Assembly: GCA_014801235.1 (NCBI GenBank)
Contig: JAAVEM010000018.1
Location: forward strand, 6,311 to 45,979
Reading direction: 5' to 3'
Source: Bacteroides sp.
GTDB lineage: Bacteria > Bacteroidota > Bacteroidia > Bacteroidales > Muribaculaceae
Length of the DNA stretch: 39,669 nucleotides
The notes beneath the pieces were generated by a model. The model was given only the letters and a program-made list of their open reading frames with translations, searched no databases and was not told where the DNA came from. The position numbers and the translations under genes are program-made. The stretch's first letter is position 1. Every line of letters starts with the position of its first letter. Shown piece by piece: positions 33,703-39,669 of this stretch.

Positions 33703-34650
33703 ATGCAAAACAACCCTGCAAAAAACGAAGTTTCAATAATCAGGCACGTGACGTGGGTGGGATTCTGGGTCAATGCCTTACTGATGATACTGAAACTTGG
33801 ATTCGGATATTACGGAAAAAGCGATGCCCTGGTTGCCGACGGATTTCACTCGTTGAGCGACTTCGGCACCGACTTCATCGTTCTGATAATGGTAGGCATC
33901 GCTTACAAGCGCGCCGATTCAACCCATCCCTACGGTCACGGAAAATTTGAAACATTCGCATCGCTTCTCATCGGCGTCATTCTCATGGGTGTGGCAGTGG
34001 GCATCGGATGGAACGGAGTTGGCTCTACCTTAAAATATTTGAACGGAATAGCCCTTCCGAAACCCGACGTGTGGACTATCGCCGTAGCGTTCGTTTCGAT
34101 CATAGCCAAGGAATTGCTTTTTCAATACACTTATTCCAAAGGAAAAGCCATCGACTCGTCATCGCTAAAAGCCAACGCATGGCACCATCGCAGCGACGCC
34201 GTGTCGTCAATAGCCACACTCGCAGGAGTGTCGGGGTCTTATTTTCTCGGAGTCAAGTTCAGGGTGCTTGACCCGATAGCGTCAATCGTCATAGGAATCT
34301 TCATAGCAATCGCAGCGTGGAAAATAGCCCGTCCCGCTATCGACGAGCTGCTTGAACGCTCGCTTCCGGCTCCGCAAGTAAAAGAAATCAGAAAAATCAT
34401 AGCATCGGTGCCCGGCGTCCTGGCGTTTCACAAGCTCAAGACACGCCGCAGCGGACACTCCCGCATCATCGATGTAGATATAAAGGTAGAGCCCGATATC
34501 ACCGTGACACAAGGGCATGACATCGCGACAAACGTAGAACGCACATTGAAAGAGCAACTTGGCGACGACCTGTTTATCTACGTCCACATTGAACCGTTCT
34601 TCCCCAACAATCAATCGCAAATCGACCGCAATACAACCCCAAGCAACTGA
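33703..34650 (+). CDS. Cation diffusion facilitator (Zn2+/Fe2+/Mn2+ efflux) transporter
   Basis: Inner-membrane divalent metal/proton antiporter of 315 aa. Six helices span about 15-215; metal site A is formed by DGFHSLSD (Asp46, Asp53 region) and HHRSD (His161, Asp165), and HPYGHGK (75-81) is the usual cytosolic loop. The C-terminal ferredoxin-like cytosolic domain (about 225-305) includes VPGVLAFHKLKTRRSG and VDIDIKVEPDITV-type strands. The DxxxD/HxxxD pattern fits FieF-like members. The metal is not decidable by eye. Confidence 0.92.
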   Translation: MQNNPAKNEVSIIRHVTWVGFWVNALLMILKLGFGYYGKSDALVADGFHSLSDFGTDFIVLIMVGIAYKRADSTHPYGHGKFETFASLLIGVILMGVAVGIGWNGVGSTLKYLNGIALPKPDVWTIAVAFVSIIAKELLFQYTYSKGKAIDSSSLKANAWHHRSDAVSSIATLAGVSGSYFLGVKFRVLDPIASIVIGIFIAIAAWKIARPAIDELLERSLPAPQVKEIRKIIASVPGVLAFHKLKTRRSGHSRIIDVDIKVEPDITVTQGHDIATNVERTLKEQLGDDLFIYVHIEPFFPNNQSQIDRNTTPSN

Positions 34651-34691
34651 CACCTAACCCATTGCCCGGCATAAAAATCATTGCCATATAT

Positions 34692-34722
34692 TTTGTCAAT
34701 TGAATAATAATGCTTAACTTTG
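34692..34722 (+). promoter_or_regulatory. Promoter of rplS
   Basis: TTTG (34692-34695), 19 bases, TAACTTTG (34715-34722): full consensus, as for rplU. The leader is about 70 bases. Confidence 0.75.
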
Positions 34723-34798
34723 CACCGCTTTTCGTAATCTCTGGCAAGACATGCAGCTTGCTATATTGCGTATTATTAACATTTTAACATCATAAAAA

Positions 34799-35161
34799 AT
34801 GGATTTAATTAAAGTTGCTGAAGAGGCATTTGCATCAGGCAAACAGCACCCCGAATTTGGTCCCGGCGACACCATCACAGTTGCTTACCGCATCAAAGAG
34901 GGTAACAAAGAGCGTATCCAGCAATACCGCGGCGTGGTTATCCGCATCTCAGGCGAAGGTAACAAAAAACGCTTCACTGTTCGCAAAATGAGCGACAACA
35001 TCGGCGTAGAGCGTATCTTCCCCATCGAATCTCCGTTCATCGATTCAATCGTAGTGAACAAGTATGGTAAAGTTCGCCGCGCAAAACTTTACTACCTCCG
35101 CAAACTTACCGGCAAAAAGGCTCGTATCAAAGAGCGCCGCGTAGTAAAGAAAGAAGCTTAA
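34799..35161 (+). CDS. rplS: 50S ribosomal protein L19
   Basis: Ribosomal protein of 120 aa at the 30S-50S interface. [20 protein letters not shown], the SVERIFP-type stretch ([15 protein letters not shown]) and [19 protein letters not shown] are canonical. It stands alone with its own promoter and terminator and is not linked here to rpsP, rimM or trmD. Confidence 0.98.
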   Translation: MDLIKVAEEAFASGKQHPEFGPGDTITVAYRIKEGNKERIQQYRGVVIRISGEGNKKRFTVRKMSDNIGVERIFPIESPFIDSIVVNKYGKVRRAKLYYLRKLTGKKARIKERRVVKKEA

Positions 35162-35164
35162 AAA

Positions 35165-35202
35165 ATAAAAAAGACCGACTGAAAAGCCGGTCTTTTTTAT
35201 TT
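35165..35202. terminator. Bidirectional terminator after rplS
   Basis: Fourteen-base arms (AATAAAAAAGACCG with CGGTCTTTTTTATT) around a 10-base loop, with U-runs on both strands. It can also end the minus-strand small membrane protein pair. Confidence 0.85.
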
Positions 35203-35214
35203 CAATTCGTTTCA

Positions 35215-35493
35215 TCAAATATTGAAATCGTCGTCATCATCGCTCTTTTTGGGGCTTGCCACCGACAAAATCCAAAGGAACACGCCGCACATCACCGCCG
35301 AGGCAACAAGCGACAACACCTGCATGGTCATAGTATCGCCGATAAGTATAAACAGCCAGCCGCCTAGAATGGCGCCGCAGATGCCCACACAAACCGAAAA
35401 TGCCACACTTCTTAAGCGAGGGATAAGACGCCCCGCCATGTATCCTCCGATTAGTCCGATAATAGTCCAGACAACCCACAAAGATCCTGCCAT
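35215..35493 (-). CDS. Small GlsB/YeaQ/YmgE-like membrane protein
   Basis: Membrane protein of 92 aa with three hydrophobic helices (about 5-25, 31-53, 58-80) and an acidic tail (KKSDDDDDFNI). The Gly-rich pattern IIGLIGGYMAGRLIPR, then GICGAILGGWLF, is the transglycosylase-associated family pattern. Members are linked to stress in other bacteria, but the function is not established. It lies 32 bases after a 36-aa membrane peptide gene on the same strand. Confidence 0.75.
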   Translation of the reverse strand: MAGSLWVVWTIIGLIGGYMAGRLIPRLRSVAFSVCVGICGAILGGWLFILIGDTMTMQVLSLVASAVMCGVFLWILSVASPKKSDDDDDFNI

Positions 35494-35525
35494 AATTCAA
35501 CGATTCAATTATACATTAGTCACCC

Positions 35526-35636
35526 TTATGCGCTCCAGTATTCAAAGATGGTGAGCCACAAAAGAATCAATCCGATTAACACAGTAACCCCGATCCATAG
35601 CCAGGGAGTCGCTTTTTCTCCTATATCCTTTTTCAT
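35526..35636 (-). CDS. 36-aa single-pass membrane peptide
   Basis: Short ORF with a charged N-terminus (MKKDIGEKATPW) followed by one transmembrane helix (WIGVTVLIGLILLWLTIFEYW) and a two-residue tail. Basic-then-hydrophobic order, Trp/Tyr at both membrane edges and tight spacing to the GlsB-like gene support it as real. It is too short for usual gene callers. Function unknown; it may be a partner of the GlsB-like protein. Confidence 0.6.
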   Translation of the reverse strand: MKKDIGEKATPWLWIGVTVLIGLILLWLTIFEYWSA

Positions 35637-35781
35637 AAACAGTTGATTTAGTTATTTTCTGATATAACAATCGGGAGTGCAAATAGGTTTGGTGACATTT
35701 CAAAATTAACAATTGTCCTTCACCCCCGTCCACAACACCTCGGCAAATCAGCCCTCAAAACCCAATGCCGTTAAATAAAAA

Positions 35782-35812
35782 TTTGAGGATATGATTATTT
35801 TCTGTATATTTG
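35782..35812 (+). promoter_or_regulatory. Promoter of the aldolase gene
   Basis: TTTG (35782-35785), 19 bases, TATATTTG (35805-35812): perfect consensus and spacing, fitting a highly expressed glycolytic gene. The leader is about 85 bases. Confidence 0.75.
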
Positions 35813-35904
35813 CAATGCAATAGTCAGGCTCACTTTCCTGAAAAAGCGGGCATGACAATTAACCGTTTATAAACTTATTTACAAATCAAAAAATACTAAA
35901 ATTC

Positions 35905-36903
35905 ATGGTAAGTTACAAAGAACTCGGCTTGGTAAACACCCGCGAGATGTTTGCCAAAGCAATTAAAGGAGGCTACGCAGTTCCTGCGTTCAATTTCAAC
36001 AACATGGAACAGCTTCAGGCTATCATCAAGGCAGCCGCTGAAGACCGTTCACCCGTTATTCTCCAGGTTTCAAAAGGCGCCCGCAACTACGCTAACCCCA
36101 TTCTTCTCCGCTACATGGCTCAAGGCGCCGTTGAATACGCAAAGAGCCTCGGATGGGAACATCCTCAGATTTGCCTTCACCTCGACCACGGCGACAGCTA
36201 TGAACTTTGCAAGGACTGCATCGACCACGGTTTCTCTTCTGTGATGATCGACGGTTCTCACCTTCCCTATGAAGAAAACGTAGCGCTCACAAAGAAAGTA
36301 GTTGAATACGCTCACCAGTTTGACGTAACTGTAGAAGGCGAGCTCGGCGTGCTTGCAGGCGTTGAGGACGAAGTTTCTTCTGACCACCACACTTATACCG
36401 ATCCTGAAGAAGTGATCGACTTCGCTACCCGCACAGGATGCGACAGCCTCGCAATCTCAATCGGAACATCTCACGGAGCTTACAAATTCACTCCCGAGCA
36501 GTGCACCCGCAACGCAGAAGGCCGCCTCGTTCCCCCGCCATTGGCATTCAACGTGCTTGACGCCGTTATGGAAAAACTTCCCGGATTCCCCATCGTTCTC
36601 CACGGTTCAAGCTCAGTTCCCCAAGAATATGTTGACGAAATCAACGAATATGGCGGCAAACTTCCCGACGCTATCGGTATTCCTGAAGAAGAACTCCGCA
36701 AGGCTGCCAAGAGCGCGGTATGCAAAATCAACATCGACTCTGACAGCCGTCTTGCAATGACAGCAGCAGTTCGCAAAATCATGGCTACCAAACCGGCAGA
36801 ATTTGACCCGCGCAAATATCTTGGTCCGGCACGCGATGAAATGGAAAAACTCTACAAACACAAAATCGAAGCCGTTCTTGGCAGCAAGGACAAGGCTCTC
36901 TAA
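35905..36903 (+). CDS. fba: Class II fructose-bisphosphate aldolase
   Basis: Zinc-dependent aldolase of glycolysis/gluconeogenesis, 332 aa, cytoplasmic. HLDHG (92-96) carries the catalytic Asp94 and zinc ligand His95; VEGELGVLAG holds a conserved Glu; ISIGTSHGAYKF and VLHGSSSVP hold the other zinc His residues. Codon choice is biased toward CGC/CTC/AAC-type codons, unlike neighbouring genes, consistent with high expression. Confidence 0.96.
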   Translation: MVSYKELGLVNTREMFAKAIKGGYAVPAFNFNNMEQLQAIIKAAAEDRSPVILQVSKGARNYANPILLRYMAQGAVEYAKSLGWEHPQICLHLDHGDSYELCKDCIDHGFSSVMIDGSHLPYEENVALTKKVVEYAHQFDVTVEGELGVLAGVEDEVSSDHHTYTDPEEVIDFATRTGCDSLAISIGTSHGAYKFTPEQCTRNAEGRLVPPPLAFNVLDAVMEKLPGFPIVLHGSSSVPQEYVDEINEYGGKLPDAIGIPEEELRKAAKSAVCKINIDSDSRLAMTAAVRKIMATKPAEFDPRKYLGPARDEMEKLYKHKIEAVLGSKDKAL

Positions 36904-36927
36904 TTTTCAAGCCGTGTTTTAACAACA

Positions 36928-36960
36928 GAGGGCGGTTCCGAGCAAATCGGGACCGCCCTC
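36928..36960 (+). terminator. Terminator after fba
   Basis: Thirteen-pair stem (GAGGGCGGTTCCG with CGGGACCGCCCTC, one G-T pair) and a 7-base loop. Only a weak U-run follows (AATCTTAT), so part of its role may be 3'-end protection. Confidence 0.7.
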
Positions 36961-37016
36961 AATCTTATACTGCTTATTTTTGATTACTCCCACTGAATAA
37001 TCATCCATTTTTTTTG

Positions 37017-37024
37017 TATCTTTG
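37017..37024 (+). promoter_or_regulatory. -7 element of proS
   Basis: TATCTTTG is a perfect -7 match; CTG lies 21 bases upstream as a weak -33. The leader is about 38 bases. Confidence 0.5.
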
Positions 37025-37067
37025 TAAGATAATAGAAACATTTCGAAAAAATATATCATAACTTGCT

Positions 37068-38549
37068 ATGGCAAAGGAACTCAAAGATCTCACCAAACGA
37101 AGTGAGGATTATTCAAAATGGTATAATGAACTTGTGGTAAAGGCTGACCTCGCCGAGCAAAGCGCAGTGCGCGGATGTATGGTGATCAAACCCTACGGCT
37201 ACGCAATCTGGGAAAAGATGCAGCAGACACTCGACAAGATGTTCAAGGAAACCGGCGTTCAAAACGCTTACTTCCCGCTTCTGATACCCAAATCATTTCT
37301 CTGCCGCGAAGCCGAGCACGTTGAAGGTTTCGCAAAAGAGTGCGCTGTAGTAACTCATTACCGACTGAAAAACGACCCTGACGGAAACGGCGTTGTTGTC
37401 GATCCCGAAGCCCGCCTTGAAGAGGAACTCATAGTGAGACCCACCTCTGAAACAATAATCTGGGGAACCTACAAGAACTGGATTCACAGCTATCGCGACC
37501 TCCCCGTTCTCTGCAACCAGTGGGCAAACGTGATGAGATGGGAGATGCGCACCCGCATGTTCCTCCGCACCGCCGAATTTTTGTGGCAAGAAGGACACTG
37601 CGCCCATGCTACCGCCGAGGAGTCGGAAGCGCGCACAGTGCAGATGATAAATCTTTATGCCGACTTCGCCGAGAAATACATGGCTATGCCGGTGATAAAG
37701 GGTGTCAAATCAGCTAATGAACGATTTGCCGGCGCTCTTAACACTTACACCATCGAAGCCATGATGCAGGATGGAAAGGCGCTTCAGTCGGGAACATCAC
37801 ACAATCTCGGACAAAACTTTGCAAAGGCATTCGACGTGACATTCGTCAATAAAGAAAACAAGCCTGAATACGTCTGGGCTAACTCCTGGGGAGTGTCAAC
37901 CCGACTTATGGGAGCGCTCATCATGACCCACTCTGACGATAACGGACTTGTGCTTCCTCCCCATCTTGCCCCAATTCAGGTGGTGATCGTGCCTATTTAC
38001 AAAAACAGCGAACAGCTCGCCGAAATCGACAAAGCGGTAGAACCGATCGTAGACAAACTGCGCGGCATGGGCATAAGCGTGAAATATGACAATGCTGAAA
38101 ACCGCCGCCCGGGATTCAAGTTTGCCGACTATGAACTGAAAGGTGTGCCCGTGAGACTTGCCATCGGAGCCCGCGACCTTGAGAACGGCACTGTCGAGGT
38201 GATGCGTCGCGACACGCTTGAAAAGCAAGTGGAACCGCTGGAAGGAATCGAAGAATTTGTTAAAAATCTGCTTGAGGATATTCAGGACAATATCTATAAA
38301 AAAGCGCTTGCTCTGCGTGAGGCGAAAACCCGCACTGTCGACACCTACGAGGAATTCAAGAAGGAGATTGAAAAAGGCGGATTCATCCTCGCGCACTGGG
38401 ACGGCACTACCGAAACCGAAGAAAAAATCAAAGAGGAGACCAAGGCGACTATACGCTGCATCCCTCTTGACGGCGACAAAACTCCGGGAGTCTGCATGGT
38501 GACCGGCAAGCCTTCGGCTCAGCGCGTAATATTTGCCCGTAACTATTAA
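37068..38549 (+). CDS. proS: Prolyl-tRNA synthetase (archaeal/eukaryotic-like short type)
   Basis: Class II synthetase of 493 aa charging tRNA-Pro. Motif 2/3 landmarks include [35 protein letters not shown] and the C-terminal [17 protein letters not shown] anticodon-binding region. There is no editing (INS) insertion between motifs 2 and 3, and the C-terminus ends in a zinc-binding-like extra domain (ending VIFARNY). This is the ProS type 3 common in Bacteroidetes. Confidence 0.95.
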   Translation: MAKELKDLTKRSEDYSKWYNELVVKADLAEQSAVRGCMVIKPYGYAIWEKMQQTLDKMFKETGVQNAYFPLLIPKSFLCREAEHVEGFAKECAVVTHYRLKNDPDGNGVVVDPEARLEEELIVRPTSETIIWGTYKNWIHSYRDLPVLCNQWANVMRWEMRTRMFLRTAEFLWQEGHCAHATAEESEARTVQMINLYADFAEKYMAMPVIKGVKSANERFAGALNTYTIEAMMQDGKALQSGTSHNLGQNFAKAFDVTFVNKENKPEYVWANSWGVSTRLMGALIMTHSDDNGLVLPPHLAPIQVVIVPIYKNSEQLAEIDKAVEPIVDKLRGMGISVKYDNAENRRPGFKFADYELKGVPVRLAIGARDLENGTVEVMRRDTLEKQVEPLEGIEEFVKNLLEDIQDNIYKKALALREAKTRTVDTYEEFKKEIEKGGFILAHWDGTTETEEKIKEETKATIRCIPLDGDKTPGVCMVTGKPSAQRVIFARNY

Positions 38550-38562
38550 TCCCCACTATTTC

Positions 38563-39519
38563 ATGGAGCATCATCTGCCAGTAATTGCCATCGTGATTCC
38601 TTGCTACAATGAGGAGGAAGCCCTTCCCATTTCAGCAGAGAAATTGCTGTCGCTGCTTGACCGCATGACAGCCGACGGCTTAATCTCGCCGAAAAGTTAT
38701 ATAATGTGCAGCAATGACGGCAGCAGTGATGCAACATGGGATGTCATAACCAAGCTACACCTCCGCGATTCCAGAATCAAGGGGGTGTCGCTTGCTCATA
38801 ACCGCGGTCATCAGTATGCCCTTCTCGCCGGACTGATGGAAGCAAGAAACCATTGTGACGCAGCCATCTCCATCGACGCCGACCTTCAGGACGATCCCGA
38901 AGCCATCGTCGAAATGGTAAAACTGTTCCGGGAAGGGAAAGAGATCGTATATGGCGTGCGTTCAAGCCGCCAGTCCGACACATGGTTCAAACGCACCACC
39001 GCCCACGCTTTCTACAAAATGCAAAAGCACATGGGGCTCGACACAGTATATGACCATGCCGACTACAGGCTGATGAGCAACCGCGCCCTTGACCTGCTCA
39101 GCGAGTATGGCGAAAGCAATCTTTTCTTGAGAGGGATAGTTCCCCAGATAGGGCTCGACACGGCGATAGTGACCTACGAACGCCATGAGCGCGTGGCAGG
39201 AGAATCGAAATATCCTTTAGGAAAAATGCTGAGTTTCTCTATCGACGGCATCACCTCATTCTCGGCAAAACCTATACGCTTCATATTCGCCACCGGAGTC
39301 TTCCTGCTGTTCATCGACATCATCGTGGCGATATACGTGCTCACATCCTACTTCGCCCACACGACATATTCCGGATGGACATCGCTGATGATTTCAGTGT
39401 GGTTCCTAGGCAGCCTTATTCTTATCGGAATAGGGATAGTGGGAGAATATGTGGGCAAAATATTCACCGAAGTCAAGCAGCGTCCAAGATTCGCAATAAA
39501 AGACAAGCTGTGGGATTAG
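38563..39519 (+). CDS. GT2-family glycosyltransferase with C-terminal membrane helices (DPM1/GtrB/ArnC-like)
   Basis: Protein of 318 aa that probably moves a sugar from a nucleotide donor onto a polyprenyl phosphate at the cytoplasmic face. GT-A motifs are IPCYNEEEALP (near 11-21), NDGSSDATW, and the metal-binding DADLQDDPEAI. Two C-terminal helices (FIFATGVFLLFIDIIVAIYV and LMISVWFLGSLILIGIGIVG) anchor it. I start at MEHHLPV, 13 bases after the proS stop; the frame is open further back into proS but without sense. Donor and product are unknown. Confidence 0.88.
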   Translation: MEHHLPVIAIVIPCYNEEEALPISAEKLLSLLDRMTADGLISPKSYIMCSNDGSSDATWDVITKLHLRDSRIKGVSLAHNRGHQYALLAGLMEARNHCDAAISIDADLQDDPEAIVEMVKLFREGKEIVYGVRSSRQSDTWFKRTTAHAFYKMQKHMGLDTVYDHADYRLMSNRALDLLSEYGESNLFLRGIVPQIGLDTAIVTYERHERVAGESKYPLGKMLSFSIDGITSFSAKPIRFIFATGVFLLFIDIIVAIYVLTSYFAHTTYSGWTSLMISVWFLGSLILIGIGIVGEYVGKIFTEVKQRPRFAIKDKLWD

Positions 39520-39543
39520 CGCCGCGGCTTGAACAATATAAAA

Positions 39544-39669
39544 TTAAAGATCAAGAATTCCCTCGGGGAGGGTCATGACGAGATATTTCTTTTCCTCGTT
39601 AATCTCATCGATCAAATCATCGGCTATAGGAATATATACCTGATTATCTTGTCCGGGAATCTCAACTAT
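39544..39669 (-). CDS. rimM: Ribosome maturation factor RimM, C-terminal end (cut by window)
   Basis: The last 41 codons of a minus-strand gene entering from the right edge. The visible part reads EIPGQDNQVYIPIADDLI, then YLVMTLPEGILDL and stop. This is the final PRC-barrel strand pair of RimM (the pattern I-P-x-x-x-D-x-I then L-P-E-G-L-L-x-L). RimM helps 30S subunit assembly. It converges with the GT2 gene, leaving 24 bases between stops. Assignment rests on a short piece. Confidence 0.8.
   Translation of the reverse strand: MVEIPGQDNQVYIPIADDLIDEINEEKKYLVMTLPEGILDL

Overview
The window reads as a chromosomal segment of a gut-type Bacteroidales bacterium. The evidence is a SusC/SusD polysaccharide utilisation locus (PUL), several lipoproteins with Bacteroidetes-style export signals, and many promoters of the Bacteroidetes form TTG-N19..21-TAnnTTTG in place of sigma70 boxes. 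Protein style suggests Muribaculaceae (S24-7) or a near relative. That family call is inference from memory, not from a search.

Region 1 (1-12418, minus strand) is one PUL. In transcription order it holds a membrane-spanning regulator with a C-terminal HTH (DUF6377/SusR-like), SusC, SusD, a small surface lipoprotein, a hairpin, a fused polysaccharide lyase (PL38/PL5-like) plus GH88 enzyme, a GH5 lipoprotein, and a GH3 beta-glucosidase cut by the window edge. Together they should bind, import and depolymerise an acidic, probably beta-linked, uronate-containing glycan. Divergent from the regulator is a DUF3089 alpha/beta hydrolase (12615-13649).

Region 2 (about 13650-16299) is an accessory scar. 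Two copies of a modular array of short hairpins lie in the same orientation about 2.2 kb apart. Between them are a truncated phage tape-measure gene, a tail-assembly-chaperone gene ending in a textbook -1 slippery heptamer, and an AT-rich, frame-broken gene behind a perfect Bacteroidetes promoter. A short GC-rich stretch follows.

Region 3 (16300-31324) is housekeeping. On the minus strand: tdk, a DUF3108 protein, gltX, waaA and a CPA1 antiporter; rplU-rpmA; and a run of small acidic protein, aguA, aguB, nfeD and SPFH protein; then trmN6. On the plus strand: purN, then engB and a relA-type (p)ppGpp synthetase whose hydrolase motif is lost.

Region 4 (31305-39669) holds a lipoprotein overlapping relA, a lone GH28, a CDF metal exporter, rplS, two small membrane proteins (one of 36 aa), fba, proS, a GT2 glycosyltransferase with C-terminal membrane helices, and the C-terminus of rimM on the minus strand at the right edge. 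I saw no tRNA, rRNA, CRISPR or intact insertion sequence.
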